Below are positions 1 to 8,929 of a stretch of DNA of 64,000 nt, piece by piece. The notes beneath the pieces were generated by a model that was not told the origin of the DNA, ran no database searches, and saw only the letters and a list, made by a program, of their open reading frames with translations. Numbering within the stretch: position 1 is the stretch's first letter; every line of letters starts with the position of its first letter. A program made the translations under genes and the position numbers. Source of the DNA: Actinophytocola algeriensis (lineage in GTDB: Bacteria > Actinomycetota > Actinomycetes > Mycobacteriales > Pseudonocardiaceae); the NCBI RefSeq assembly GCF_014203735.1, contig NZ_JACHJQ010000004.1, positions 682,001-746,000 of the forward strand. Direction: 5' to 3'.

Positions 1-622
1 CGGTCGAGTTCACCAGGCCGGGGCAGGCGGCCTCCTCCCACGACAGGTGCGCGGGCTTGGGCATCAGCTGGTTCGACTTGACCAGCGCCAGCTCGGCGAG
101 CCCGCCGAAGTTCGTCTCGAAGCCCCAGATCCGCTGCTCGGGGTCGAGCATCGTGTCGTTGTGGCCGTCCGGGTGCTCCAGCTCGACGTTGAGGCAGTGC
201 GCGACGACCTCGTCGCCGGGCTGCCACGCGTTCACGCCGGGGCCGGTGCGCAGCACGACGCCCGCGAGGTCGGAGCCGACCACGTGGTAGGGCTGGTCGT
301 GGCGCTTGGCCAGGGGAGAGGTCTTGCCGTAGCGGCGGAGGAAGCCGAAGGTGTCCATCGGCTCGAAGATCGAGGTCCACACCGTGTTGTAGTTGATGGC
401 GCTCGCCATGACGGCGACCAGCGCCTCGCCGGGGCCCAGCTCCGGGGTGGGCACCTCGTCGACGTGCAGCGACTCGCGCGGGTCCTTGTCGGCGTGCGCG
501 CGGTCGGCGAACATCTCGACCTCGTCGGCGCGCACGGTCACGCCGCGATACGACTCAGGTACCGGCAGCGTGCCGAGAGAGGCCAGATCGCCTGCGAGGA
601 TGGCGTCGAGAATCTTCTGCAT
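1..622 (-). CDS. ccrA: Crotonyl-CoA carboxylase/reductase, N-terminal part
   Basis: The gene runs off the left edge of the window, so only about the first 207 residues are present. Ccr reductively carboxylates crotonyl-CoA to ethylmalonyl-CoA with NADPH, feeding the ethylmalonyl-CoA pathway and supplying polyketide extender units. The visible protein begins MQKILDAILAGDL and continues through the zinc-free MDR-type N-terminal fold, with the segments AINYNTVWTSIFEP, PYHVVGSDLAGVVLRTG and the WGFETNFGGLAELALV stretch typical of Ccr rather than of ordinary alcohol dehydrogenases. The Rossmann domain lies outside the window. The nearby epimerase, thiolase and meaB support the pathway assignment. 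Confidence 0.93.
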   Translation of the reverse strand, partial: MQKILDAILAGDLASLGTLPVPESYRGVTVRADEVEMFADRAHADKDPRESLHVDEVPTPELGPGEALVAVMASAINYNTVWTSIFEPMDTFGFLRRYGKTSPLAKRHDQPYHVVGSDLAGVVLRTGPGVNAWQPGDEVVAHCLNVELEHPDGHNDTMLDPEQRIWGFETNFGGLAELALVKSNQLMPKPAHLSWEEAACPGLVNST

Positions 623-744
623 GCCCGCCGACGCTACCGGCCAGTAACGTTTCAGAAGAAGCCTGGCGAGAGCTGGGTCACTCGGTGGTGTGGTCCCGGC
701 ACACCTCGATATGGAGCTGTGACACACGAGACGCCGGGGCTTGT

Positions 745-774
745 TTGACCGGGCGGCCAACCAAGGAGCACTAT
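745..774 (+). promoter_or_regulatory. Possible promoter of the SPW-repeat gene
   Basis: TTGACC (745-750) and CACTAT (769-774) are separated by 18 bp, and a GGAGG ribosome site follows near 800 before the ATG at 813. The 190-bp divergent gap between ccrA and this gene shows no other obvious element. This is a pattern match only. Confidence 0.35.
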
Positions 775-812
775 CGGATGCAGAGGCTCTCACTGACACG
801 GAGGTGGTCTCG

Positions 813-1187
813 ATGGCAGAAACCGCGGTCCGGCCGTGGACCCGCCCGCATGACTGGGCGGAGGTGGTCCTGGGTGTCGTGGCGCTGCTGTCCTTCCTGT
901 GGACGGACACCAACAACGCCGCGATGTGGACGATGATCGTGCTCGGCGCGCTCGTCGCACTCGACGGGCTCGCGTCCCTGGCGATGCCGGGGATGGTCTA
1001 CGGCGAGGGGATTCAGGTGCTCCTCGGCGTGCTCATGTTCATCTCCCCCTGGGTGATGGGTTACACCGAGTTCGGTGCGATCTCCTGGACGTCCTGGATC
1101 ATCGGTGCGCTGACGGTCATCGCAGGCGCCGCCGCACTGCCGGTCGCCCAGCAGGCGCACCGGTCCGGTGTCGCCGGGCAGCACTGA
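813..1187 (+). CDS. SPW-repeat family small membrane protein
   Basis: A 124-residue protein made almost entirely of four hydrophobic helices with short polar ends. It carries one clear SPW motif (ISPWVMGYTE, near residue 90) and an equivalent degenerate position in the first half (LLSFLWTDTN), the two-fold arrangement of the SPW-repeat family. The function of that family is unknown; the protein should be in the cytoplasmic membrane. I chose the ATG at 813 because GGAGG lies 8 nt upstream. An in-frame start about 70 bp earlier would add a polar segment without membrane character. It is divergent from ccrA and followed by a TetR gene on the same strand. Confidence 0.8.
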   Translation: MAETAVRPWTRPHDWAEVVLGVVALLSFLWTDTNNAAMWTMIVLGALVALDGLASLAMPGMVYGEGIQVLLGVLMFISPWVMGYTEFGAISWTSWIIGALTVIAGAAALPVAQQAHRSGVAGQH

Positions 1188-1272
1188 GGTCAGCACGCAC
1201 GCGCGGTCCGCACGTGGCCCCCGGGGTTACGTCGTGGGCCGCGCGCCGTCTTGTTCGTTCCGGAGGCACCCG

Positions 1273-1851
1273 ATGATGCGCAGAGGCAAGAAGGATGACG
1301 CGTCCGCTCGCGAGCGCATCCTGGCCGCGGCCGAGGAACTGTTCGCGGAGGCCGGCTTCGACGCGACGCCGACGTCGAGGATCGCGGTGCTCGCGCGGGT
1401 ACCCAAGGGTCTCGTGCACTACTACTTCTCCAAGAAGCAGGACCTGCTGACCGCGCTGGTGGCCCGGCTACCGGACCAGCACATCGAGCCGGGTGCGGTG
1501 GTGGTGCCGGGTGACGTGGCGGCGTCGCTGCGGCGGCTGGTCGCGGAGCTCGACGCGCGGAACCGGGCGTCGACGTTGCTGTCGCACCTGCTGTGGCGGG
1601 AGGCGGACACGCACCCGTCGGTGCGGGACGCGCTGCAGGCGCGGTTCTCGACCGTCGTCGAGCAGGTCCGCGCGGTGATCCAGGCGGCGAGCGCGGGGCC
1701 GCTGCCGGACACGCGGGTCGAGACGGCGTCGAGCCTGCTCGCGCTGGCGGTGAGCTACCGCCACTCGGTGGCCCGGCACGACGACCGGGCCGACGAGGCC
1801 ACCATCGACCGTGAAGTCGAATTCATCGCGAGCGCTCTTACCAGCCGCTAG
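1273..1851 (+). CDS. TetR/AcrR family transcriptional regulator
   Basis: A 192-residue DNA-binding regulator. The N-terminal helix-turn-helix is clear: [18 protein letters not shown], then [26 protein letters not shown] (about residues 10-55), including the conserved YYFxKKxxL end of the recognition helix. The C-terminal helical half is the ligand-binding part and gives no clue to the ligand. Two adjacent ATG codons (1273 and 1276) follow GGAGG at 1262-1266, so either can start the protein. Its stop lies only 7 bp from the stop of the convergent epimerase gene. It may control the neighbouring CoA-ester genes, but no operator is visible. Confidence 0.88.
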   Translation: MMRRGKKDDASARERILAAAEELFAEAGFDATPTSRIAVLARVPKGLVHYYFSKKQDLLTALVARLPDQHIEPGAVVVPGDVAASLRRLVAELDARNRASTLLSHLLWREADTHPSVRDALQARFSTVVEQVRAVIQAASAGPLPDTRVETASSLLALAVSYRHSVARHDDRADEATIDREVEFIASALTSR

Positions 1852-1858
1852 GCATCCT

Positions 1859-2311
1859 CTAAACCTGGGGGGCCGGACCAGCGGGTTGCACCAGTTCGAT
1901 CAGGACGCCGCCGGTGTCCTTCGGGTGCACGAAGTTGGCCTTGCTGTTCGCGGTGCCGGTGACGGCCTTGTCGTACAGGACCCGCATGCCCTTGGCACGC
2001 AGGATCTCCTCCGCGGCCTCGATGTCCGTCACGCGGTAGGCGACCTGCTGGACCCCGGGGCCCTTGCGGTCGATGAACTTGCCGATCGTCGAGTCGGGGG
2101 ACAGCGGGGCGAGCAGCTGCACCGCCGAACCCGTGCCGTCGTCGCCAGGGGCGCGCATCATCGCCTCGCGCGTGCCCTGGCCCTCGTTCACCTCGACGTG
2201 GTCCAGCTCCAGGCCGAGGGTGTCGCGGTAGAAGGCGATCGCCTCGTCCAGGTCGGGCACCGCTACGCCCACGTGGTCAATGGCCGTGACAAGGCCCGCC
2301 AATCCGTCCAT
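1859..2311 (-). CDS. mce: Methylmalonyl-CoA epimerase
   Basis: A 150-residue glyoxalase/VOC-fold enzyme that interconverts (2R)- and (2S)-methylmalonyl-CoA, linking propionyl-CoA carboxylase to methylmalonyl-CoA mutase. Diagnostic parts are [18 protein letters not shown] at the N-terminus (metal-ligand His), the middle [14 protein letters not shown], and the C-terminal [19 protein letters not shown], where the last Glu is a metal ligand. Length matches the family. It is divergent from the thiolase gene and shares a 126-bp gap with it. In Streptomyces the same epimerase-thiolase-meaB order is conserved. Confidence 0.93.
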   Translation of the reverse strand: MDGLAGLVTAIDHVGVAVPDLDEAIAFYRDTLGLELDHVEVNEGQGTREAMMRAPGDDGTGSAVQLLAPLSPDSTIGKFIDRKGPGVQQVAYRVTDIEAAEEILRAKGMRVLYDKAVTGTANSKANFVHPKDTGGVLIELVQPAGPAPQV

Positions 2312-2437
2312 CCGCCGACCATACGGCGCCTGATCGATCCCGTGACCTGGGGTTGTGCGAGTCCTCACACAGCAGAGGCCCCCTTTTGCTACCAACGGGT
2401 AAGGTCGAGAGCCGACCCGATTTCTTGGAGGCACGCT

Positions 2438-3616
2438 GTGGCTGGATCCGTCATCGTCGCCGGGGCCCGCACCCCCATCGGCAGGCTGCTCGGCTCCCTC
2501 AAGGACTTCACCGGAGCGCAGCTCGGCGGCGTCGCCATCAAGGCCGCGCTGGAACGGGCCGGGGTCGCGCCGAAGCAGGTCGAGTACACGATCATGGGCC
2601 AGGTGCTGACCGCGGGCGCGGGCCAGATCCCCGCCCGCCAGGCCGCCGTCGCGGCGGGCATCCCGATGGACGTGCCCGCGCTGACCATCAACAAGGTCTG
2701 CCTGTCCGGCCTCGACGCGATCGCGCTCGCCGACCAGCTGATCCGGGCGGGCGAGTTCGAGATCGTCGTCGCGGGCGGCCAGGAGTCGATGACGCAGGCG
2801 CCGCACCTGCTGCCGAAGTCGCGCTCGGGCTTCAAGTACGGCGACGTCACCATGCTCGACCACATGGCGCACGACGGCCTGTTCTGCGCGTTCGACCAGG
2901 TCGCGATGGGCGCCTCGACCGAGAAGTACAACTCCCGCTACGGCGTGACCCGCGAGGCGCAGGACGCGTTCTCCGCCCGCTCCCACCAGCGCGCGGCCGC
3001 CGCGATCGCCGAGGGTCGGTTCGCCGACGAGATCGCGCCGGTGACGATCCCGCAGCGCAAGGGCGACCCGGTCGTGTTCGACACCGACGAGGGCGTGCGC
3101 GCCGACACCACCGCTGACGGTCTCGGCAAGCTGCGTGCCGCGTTCGCGAGCGACGGCACGATCACCGCGGGGTCCGCGTCGCAGATCTCCGACGGCGCGG
3201 CCGCGGTCGTGGTCATGAGCAAGGCGAAGGCCGAGCAGCTGGGCCTGTCGTGGCTGGCCGAGATCGGCGCGCACGGCGTGGTCGCCGGCCCCGACGCGAG
3301 CCTGCACGAGCAGCCGTCCAACGCGATCAAGGCCGCGCTCGACAAGGCGAAGCTGTCCGCGTCCGACCTGGACCTGGTGGAGATCAACGAGGCGTTCGCC
3401 GCGGTCGGCCTGGTGTCCACCGAGAAGCTCGGCATCAGCGAGGACATCGTCAACGTCGACGGCGGCGCGATCGCGCTCGGCCACCCGATCGGTGCGTCCG
3501 GCGCGCGGCTGGTCGTGCACCTGGCGTACGAGCTGAAGCGGCGCGGCGGTGGCCTCGGCGCGGCCGCTCTGTGCGGCGGCGGCGGCCAGGGCGACGCACT
3601 GTTGTTGCGTGTCTGA
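2438..3616 (+). CDS. Acetyl-CoA acetyltransferase (thiolase)
   Basis: A 392-residue thiolase that condenses two acetyl-CoA to acetoacetyl-CoA or runs the reverse reaction. The nucleophilic cysteine is in [14 protein letters not shown] (Cys88 from the chosen start), the catalytic histidine in [14 protein letters not shown], and the second cysteine in [11 protein letters not shown]. The start is GTG at 2438, preceded by TTGGAGG with 6 nt spacing; the open frame continues upstream, but that part lies antisense to the epimerase gene. The TGA stop is embedded in the first copy of a 31-bp tandem repeat that separates it from meaB. Confidence 0.93.
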   Translation: MAGSVIVAGARTPIGRLLGSLKDFTGAQLGGVAIKAALERAGVAPKQVEYTIMGQVLTAGAGQIPARQAAVAAGIPMDVPALTINKVCLSGLDAIALADQLIRAGEFEIVVAGGQESMTQAPHLLPKSRSGFKYGDVTMLDHMAHDGLFCAFDQVAMGASTEKYNSRYGVTREAQDAFSARSHQRAAAAIAEGRFADEIAPVTIPQRKGDPVVFDTDEGVRADTTADGLGKLRAAFASDGTITAGSASQISDGAAAVVVMSKAKAEQLGLSWLAEIGAHGVVAGPDASLHEQPSNAIKAALDKAKLSASDLDLVEINEAFAAVGLVSTEKLGISEDIVNVDGGAIALGHPIGASGARLVVHLAYELKRRGGGLGAAALCGGGGQGDALLLRV

Positions 3617-3760
3617 GCGGAGCTTGCGGAGCGAAAGTTATCTTCGGGCGGAGCTTGCGGAGCGAAAGTTATCTTCGGGCGGAGCTTGCGGAGCGAAAGT
3701 TATCTTCGGGCGGAGCTTGCGGAGCGAAAAGTTATCTCTGAGCGGAGTTTGCGGAGCGAT
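3614..3760 (+). repeat. 31-bp tandem repeat at the thiolase-meaB junction
   Basis: The unit CGGAGCTTGCGGAGCGAAAG plus TTATCTTCGGG starts at 3618, 3649, 3680 and 3711, followed by a diverged copy at about 3743. The period of 31 is not a multiple of three, so the frame changes in each unit, as expected for untranslated DNA. It begins at the thiolase TGA and ends with GCGGAGCGA immediately before the conserved part of MeaB. The core matches the repeats at 9969, 17277 and 42807 and, more loosely, those at 39246 and 56985. Confidence 0.92.
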
Positions 3761-4712
3761 CATCGATACAGGCGTCTTCGATCTCGTTGAACAGGCGCGC
3801 GACGGCCGGCCGAGGGCGGTCGCGCGCCTGATCTCGCTCGTCGAGGACGACAGCCCGCACCTGCGGTCGGTCGCGGCCGCCCTGTCGCCGCTGACCGGCC
3901 GGGCCAGGGTGCTGGGGCTGACCGGACCGCCCGGGGTCGGGAAGTCGACGTCCACGTCGATGCTCGTGTCGGCGTTCCGGGCCCGTGGCCTGCGGGTCGG
4001 CGTGCTGGCGATCGACCCGTCGTCGCCGTTCTCCGGGGGCGCGCTGCTGGGCGACCGTATCCGGATGCACAGCCACACCGTCGACCCCGGCGTGTACATC
4101 CGCTCCATGGCGACCCGCGGCGCGCTCGGCGGCCTGGCGACGGCCACCCCGCAGGCGGTGCGCGTGCTGGACGCGGCGGGCTTCGACGTGGTGCTGATCG
4201 AGACCGTCGGGGTCGGACAGTCCGAAGTAGACATCGTGGCGCTCGCGGACACGACGGTGGTGCTGCTCGCACCCGGCATGGGCGACGGGATCCAGGCCGC
4301 GAAGGCGGGCATCCTCGAGGTCGCGGACGTGTTCGTGGTCAACAAGGCCGACCGCGACGGCGCCGACGCCACCGTGCGGGACCTCAAGCACGCGATGTCG
4401 CTCGGCAGGCGGGAGCTTGGCCCGTCGTGGCGGCAGCCGATCGTGCGCACGGTCGCGTCGGCCGGTGAGGGCGTCGAGGAGCTGGTCGACGCGCTGGACG
4501 CCCACCGCGACTGGCTCGTTTCCCACGGTGAGCTGGAGGTCCGCCGGGTCCGCAGGGCGGAGCGGGAGATCGAGGCCATCGCGGTGACCGCGCTGCGGGC
4601 CCGCCTGGGCAGCGTCCACGGCGGCGAGGCGCTGTCGCGGCTCGCGAAGCAGGTCGCGGCGGGGGAGACCGACCCGTACGCGGCGGCCGACCAGCTCACC
4701 GAAACGCTCTGA
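3717..4712 (+). CDS. meaB: Methylmalonyl-CoA mutase-associated GTPase MeaB (ArgK family)
   Basis: A G3E P-loop GTPase that protects and reloads the B12-dependent methylmalonyl-CoA mutase. It shows Walker A GPPGVGKSTS, the family segment AIDPSSPFSGGALLGDRIRM, switch region IETVGVGQSEVD and the guanine-specificity motif NKAD. The conserved body begins at about 3762 (IDTGVFDLVEQARDG). The start is unresolved: no ATG, GTG or TTG falls between the end of the repeats and that point. I give the TTG at 3717; alternatives are GTG 3609, CTG 3738 or an ATC at 3759/3762 just after GGAGCGA. The 3' end and identity are secure. It follows the thiolase on the same strand. Confidence 0.88.
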   Translation: MRSEKLSLSGVCGAIIDTGVFDLVEQARDGRPRAVARLISLVEDDSPHLRSVAAALSPLTGRARVLGLTGPPGVGKSTSTSMLVSAFRARGLRVGVLAIDPSSPFSGGALLGDRIRMHSHTVDPGVYIRSMATRGALGGLATATPQAVRVLDAAGFDVVLIETVGVGQSEVDIVALADTTVVLLAPGMGDGIQAAKAGILEVADVFVVNKADRDGADATVRDLKHAMSLGRRELGPSWRQPIVRTVASAGEGVEELVDALDAHRDWLVSHGELEVRRVRRAEREIEAIAVTALRARLGSVHGGEALSRLAKQVAAGETDPYAAADQLTETL

Positions 4713-4731
4713 CTCTGTCGGTGTGCCCGGC

Positions 4732-4747
4732 TACCATCCCGCGCGTG
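4732..4747 (+). promoter_or_regulatory. Leaderless-type -10 box and GTG start
   Basis: TACCAT at 4732-4737 is followed by 7 nt and then GTG at 4745, the arrangement of a leaderless actinobacterial transcript. It lies just after the meaB stop, so the downstream gene may have its own promoter. Confidence 0.45.
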
Positions 4748-5701
4748 ACGATGCCGCCAGGGGGACCACACCACCAGCCGCCGTACGGGCCACCGCCCCC
4801 CGGCTATCCGGCGCCACCCGGCTATGGCCGGCCGCCGGGCCCGCCCATGACGCCCATGTCCCCGCCTATGTCGTCGCCTATGTCGTCGCCTATGTCGTCG
4901 TCGAACTACGGCCCGCCCGTGCCGGGGTACGCCCAGCCACCCGCCGGATACGGGCCACCGCCGCCCGGTGCCTACGGTCCGCCGCCCGTGGCGCCCGGCC
5001 CGTACGGGCCACCCCAGCCGCCTGGTGCGTTCGCCCAGCCCGGGCCGCCCGGGTTCGGGCCTGCCGGCGGGCCGGGTGGGCCGCCGGTCGTCGTCGATGT
5101 CGGGAAGACCAACGGGCGCAAGGCGATCGCCGGGTCGGTGGTGGCCGGGGCGCTCGGGCTCACGGCGGTGATCTCCGGGATCGCCGGTGCGGTCGACGGT
5201 GGCGCCGGTGTCGGCGCGGTCGTGATCATCATCGGGTTGCTGCTGCTCGCGCTCCCCGTCGCGATGATCGTGCGCAAGGACAAGATCTTCCGGCCGCACC
5301 GCCTGGTCTTCGAGGCGGTCGGGCTGCGGTGGGACGACCCGAAGGGCGCGCCGTGGGCGGTGCCGTGGTCCGAGCTGGCGGCCGTCGCCGTCTCCAAGCA
5401 CAGCCCGCAGCAGGTGGGGCCGGAGTCCATCCAGGACAAGCTGGTCGGCGCGGCCTCGGACAAGATGCTGGGGGAGCGGGCGCACGTGCGGCTCGACCTC
5501 TACCCCGCCGACCCGTCGTTCTCGATGCGGCACCCCGAGATGGCGCACCTGTGGGAACGGCAGGGCGTCAAGAACGGCTACCGGCTCCCGCTGGGCAGCA
5601 ACGTGAAGTTCATTCCGGTCATCGCGGGCGCCATGGGGCGTTTCGCACCAGGCTTATACCGTGGTGTGAACGCCACCGAGGGCTTTATGGGCCTGAGTTG
5701 A
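4745..5701 (+). CDS. Proline-rich membrane protein with C-terminal PH-like region
   Basis: A 318-residue protein of unknown function. Residues 1-120 are a Pro/Gly/Tyr-rich cytoplasmic tail containing four successive PMSS-type units produced by a short direct repeat in the DNA (about 4855-4905). Two hydrophobic segments follow (about residues 130-180, including VVIIIGLLLLALPVAMIV), then a soluble region starting RKDKIFRPHRLVFEAVGLRW that resembles the PH-like domains fused to such tails in actinobacteria. GTG 4745 is preferred over ATG 4751 because of the leaderless-type -10 box. It is probably anchored in the membrane with the C-terminal domain inside the cell. Confidence 0.7.
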   Translation: MTMPPGGPHHQPPYGPPPPGYPAPPGYGRPPGPPMTPMSPPMSSPMSSPMSSSNYGPPVPGYAQPPAGYGPPPPGAYGPPPVAPGPYGPPQPPGAFAQPGPPGFGPAGGPGGPPVVVDVGKTNGRKAIAGSVVAGALGLTAVISGIAGAVDGGAGVGAVVIIIGLLLLALPVAMIVRKDKIFRPHRLVFEAVGLRWDDPKGAPWAVPWSELAAVAVSKHSPQQVGPESIQDKLVGAASDKMLGERAHVRLDLYPADPSFSMRHPEMAHLWERQGVKNGYRLPLGSNVKFIPVIAGAMGRFAPGLYRGVNATEGFMGLS

Positions 5702-5792
5702 TCGTGACTCGCATCACTTCGTAGGCTCTCGATTCTTCGAAGTTCACCTTTGGCTGCGAGCATGTGCCCCGCCCCTCACCCGGAAGGATCAC

Positions 5793-7841
5793 ATGGTCAC
5801 GGGACTCGCAGGTCAGGACGCGAAAACACCGGTCTCCCAGCCGGTGGGCAGAGCCGCGTCCAGCCGCAAGTTCCGCCCTGAACTGCAGGGACTCCGGGCA
5901 CTCGCCGTTCTCCTGGTCGTCGTCTACCACGTGTGGCTCGACCGGGTTTCCGGCGGCGTCGACGTGTTCATCATGATCTCCGGGTTCCTGCTCACCGGGC
6001 AGTTGACGCGCGCCGTCTCGAAGGGACGGGTCGACTTCACGGCGCACTGGGGCCGGACGATCAAGCGGCTCTTCCCGGCCGCGCTGACGGTGCTCGTCGC
6101 CGTGATGGCGGTCAGCCTGATCGTGCTGCCCGAGCCGCGCTGGTTCCAGACGATCCGCGAGGTCGTCGCCGCCGCGCTGTACTTCGAGAACTGGCAGCTG
6201 GCCGCCGACTCGGTCGACTACTTCGCCCAGAACAACGGCAAGAGCCCCGTCCAGCACTTCTGGTCGCTGTCCATCCAGGGCCAGCTGTTCATCGCGTGGC
6301 CGCTGTTGATCGTGCTCGTCGGGGTGCTCGCCAAGCGCTTCGGTGGCGGGCTGCGCACGTGGGTCGCGGCGACGCTCGGTGTCATCGGCACGGCGTCGCT
6401 CACCTATTCGATCTACCTCACCACGGTGAACCAGCCGCTGGCGTACTTCCACTCGTTCACCCGCATCTGGGAGTTCGTGCTCGGCGGCCTGCTCGCCCTG
6501 TTCGTGGACTCGATCGCGCTACCACGCGTGGTGCGGGTGGTGCTGGGCTGGCTCGGGATCGCCGCGCTCGTCAGCTGCGGCCTGGTCCTGCAGGTCGGCA
6601 CCGTGTTCCCGGGCTACGTCGCGCTGTGGCCGACGCTCGCCGCCGCCATGGTGCTGCTCGCGGGCGCCACCGACAGCCGAGCCGGTGCGGACCGGTTCCT
6701 GAGCTCCCGCCCGCTGCGGTACCTCGGCGACATCAGCTACTCGCTGTACCTGTGGCACTGGCCGGTGCTGATCTTCTACCTCTCCTACCGCGACATGCCG
6801 AGGGTCGGCATCAAGGGCGGCGCGCTGATCATCGGGGTGTCGTTCCTGCTGGCCGTGCTCACGCACCGGTTCGTCGAGGAGCCCGCGCGGAAGTCCCCCT
6901 ACGGCGAGAAGGGCGGCTGGGGCGCGTACAAGTTCGGCATCGTGCTGCTGGTGCCGGTGCTCGCGCTCGCGGGCACGTGGCAGTTCGTCACCGCGAAGCG
7001 CGCCGAGTTCGCGTTCGCCGTCGACGACCCGGACCACCCCGGCGCCGCCGCGCGCTACCCGGGCTTCCGGTACCAGGGCGCCGAGGCGGTCGAAGCGGTG
7101 CCGCCGCCGGTCGCGATCCCCGACGACTGGGGCTCGTCCGACGGCATGGACTGCGACCCCGACCCCGGCTACGGCGGTTCCATCTGCACGAGCAGGGCCA
7201 CCGGCGCCCCGGCCAAGCGCGTGGTGGCGATCGGCGACTCGCACATGCAGCAGTTCCTGCCCGCGATGCGGCCGATCGCCGAGAAGCGGAACTGGGAGCT
7301 GACCTTCTTCCTCAAGGGCGCGTGCCCGTTCTCGACCGACGTGTACATCCCGGAGCCGCAGGACTGCACCGCCTGGAACGAGCAGGCCCACGACAAGATC
7401 CTCGACATGAAGCCGGACGCGGTCTTCACGCAGGCGACCAGGGACGCGCGGGTCGGGCTGACCGAGGAGACGCCGACGGGGTACGTGTCGGAGTGGCAGG
7501 CGCTGGCCGAGGCGCGGATCCCGGTGGTGGCGGTGCGGGACACGCCGAGGCACGGGTTCGACCCGCCCGCCTGCGCGCAGACACACGGGCCGGACGCGCC
7601 GGAGTGCGCGTCGCCGCGGCTGGAGATGTTCTCCCCGACGCCGCCGTGGGCCACGGTGGCGGGCATCCCGGCGAACGTGCGTTTCGTGGACTTCACGGAC
7701 TACCTGTGCACCCCGACGACCTGCCCGCCGATCATCGGCAACGTCTGGGTCTACCGCGACTTCAACCACCCGACGGCGACGTACATGCGCTCGCTGTCGC
7801 CGATCGTCGAGGATCAGGTGCTCGCCGCGCTGAAGTGGTGA
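5793..7841 (+). CDS. Acyltransferase-3 / SGNH fusion protein (OafA-like)
   Basis: A 682-residue membrane O-acyltransferase. Residues about 25-400 are an acyltransferase-3 domain of roughly ten helices, starting with FRPELQGLRALAVLLVVVYH and the GGVDVFIMISGFLLT segment. Residues about 420-682 form an extracytoplasmic SGNH domain with the block I motif VVAIGDSHMQQFLPA and the terminal catalytic pair in the DFNHPTATY segment. Such fusions transfer acyl groups from inside the cell to sugars or peptidoglycan outside; the acceptor here is unknown. A GGAAGGA site precedes the ATG. It is convergent with the sugar ABC operon. Confidence 0.88.
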   Translation: MVTGLAGQDAKTPVSQPVGRAASSRKFRPELQGLRALAVLLVVVYHVWLDRVSGGVDVFIMISGFLLTGQLTRAVSKGRVDFTAHWGRTIKRLFPAALTVLVAVMAVSLIVLPEPRWFQTIREVVAAALYFENWQLAADSVDYFAQNNGKSPVQHFWSLSIQGQLFIAWPLLIVLVGVLAKRFGGGLRTWVAATLGVIGTASLTYSIYLTTVNQPLAYFHSFTRIWEFVLGGLLALFVDSIALPRVVRVVLGWLGIAALVSCGLVLQVGTVFPGYVALWPTLAAAMVLLAGATDSRAGADRFLSSRPLRYLGDISYSLYLWHWPVLIFYLSYRDMPRVGIKGGALIIGVSFLLAVLTHRFVEEPARKSPYGEKGGWGAYKFGIVLLVPVLALAGTWQFVTAKRAEFAFAVDDPDHPGAAARYPGFRYQGAEAVEAVPPPVAIPDDWGSSDGMDCDPDPGYGGSICTSRATGAPAKRVVAIGDSHMQQFLPAMRPIAEKRNWELTFFLKGACPFSTDVYIPEPQDCTAWNEQAHDKILDMKPDAVFTQATRDARVGLTEETPTGYVSEWQALAEARIPVVAVRDTPRHGFDPPACAQTHGPDAPECASPRLEMFSPTPPWATVAGIPANVRFVDFTDYLCTPTTCPPIIGNVWVYRDFNHPTATYMRSLSPIVEDQVLAALKW

Positions 7842-7890
7842 CGAAGGCCCCCTTCGTCGCGGTGGGTGTGATGAAGGGCCCCTTCATCAC
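7840..7890. terminator. Two palindromes between convergent genes
   Basis: Two hairpins follow the acyltransferase stop: GACGAAGG/CCTTCGTC (7840-7858) and GTGATGAAGG/CCTTCATCAC (7868-7890). They separate it from the convergent binding-protein gene and belong to the same GATGAAGGNCCCCTTC family as the arrays at 18.5 and 36.5 kb. They are probably a bidirectional terminator or a REP-like element. Confidence 0.6.
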
Positions 7891-7911
7891 GCGTGGGCGC
7901 GGCCGATGGCG

Positions 7912-8895
7912 TCAGCAGGACGTCTTGTAGAAGTACTTCTCGTTCTGGTCCATGTTGTCCTTCGTGATGGCGACCAGCGGTGCCTCGATGTCGCGCTCGA
8001 CCGTCTCGCCCTTGAGGGCGGCCACGGCCTGCCGCACGCCTTCCTTGCCGATCGTGGCCGGGTCCTGGGCAATGAGTGCCTGGAACTCGCCGGCGCGCAG
8101 ACCGTCCACTTCGGACGGACTGGCGTCGAACCCGACGAGGGTCACCGCGCCGGTCCTGCCCGCGTTGCGCAGGCCGGTCGCCGCGCCCTCGCCGGTGTTG
8201 AGGTTCGTGGCGAAGATGCCGATCAGGTCGGGGGTGGCCGCGAGCGCGGCGGTCACCTTCGACGCGGCCTGGTCCGGTTCGTTCTGCGTGAACTGGGCCT
8301 CGCCCGCGGGCTTGAGGTTCGGGTGCTTGGCCAGCTCGTCGAGGAAGCCCTGCGCGCGGGCGTTCGTCGTGGACGTGCCCGCGATCGTGTCGAGGACGAG
8401 CACGGAGCCCTCCTTGTCCCCGGCCAGCTCCGCAAGCGTTTGCGCCGCGAGCCTGCCGCCCTCCTCGTTGTTCGACGTGATCGTCGAGACCGCCAGCGAG
8501 CGGTCCTGCAGCGCGGTGTCGACCTCGACGATCGTCACACCGAGGTCCTTGACCTGGCGGATCGGCTCGGTCATCGCGACGTCGTCGGTCGGTGCGATCA
8601 GCAGCGCGGCCGGCTTGTCCGCGCCGAGACCGGTGACGATCGGCTCCTGCAGGGTCGCGTCGAACTTCTGCGGCGCGTTGGTGTCCACCGTGTACCCCAG
8701 CGACTTCGCCTCGGCCTCGGCACCGCACTGCATGGAGATGTAGAACGGCTCGTTCTGCACGCCCGGCACGAGCGCGAGCCGCTTGTTGTCCGGGTCGGGC
8801 TGCCCGCCGTCGGACCCGTCCTCACCGACCTGCCCGGTCCCGCACGCACTGAGCACCAGCACGGCAGCAATCGCGACGAACTTCGTTGTCCTCAC
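7912..8895 (-). CDS. Sugar ABC transporter substrate-binding lipoprotein
   Basis: A 327-residue solute-binding protein of the ribose/galactose (periplasmic-binding-protein-like, CUT2) class. It has a lipoprotein signal peptide ending in the lipobox LSAC (Cys18), so it should be anchored outside the membrane. The first lobe begins LALVPGVQNEPFYISMQCGAE, and later segments such as GIFATNLNTGEGAATGLRNAG and TLVGFDASPSEVDGLRAGE are typical of RbsB/FrcB-like proteins. It is the last gene of the operon LacI - isomerase - ATPase - permease - binding protein. The sugar cannot be read from the sequence. Confidence 0.9.
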   Translation of the reverse strand: MRTTKFVAIAAVLVLSACGTGQVGEDGSDGGQPDPDNKRLALVPGVQNEPFYISMQCGAEAEAKSLGYTVDTNAPQKFDATLQEPIVTGLGADKPAALLIAPTDDVAMTEPIRQVKDLGVTIVEVDTALQDRSLAVSTITSNNEEGGRLAAQTLAELAGDKEGSVLVLDTIAGTSTTNARAQGFLDELAKHPNLKPAGEAQFTQNEPDQAASKVTAALAATPDLIGIFATNLNTGEGAATGLRNAGRTGAVTLVGFDASPSEVDGLRAGEFQALIAQDPATIGKEGVRQAVAALKGETVERDIEAPLVAITKDNMDQNEKYFYKTSC

Positions 8896-8929
8896 GTACC
8901 CGCACCTTTCCCTTGCTTATCACCGAGTC

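Noticed and set aside
1811-2437. Long upstream extension of the thiolase frame
   Set aside because: It is antisense to the epimerase gene; the thiolase fold begins at GTG 2438 with a good ribosome site.
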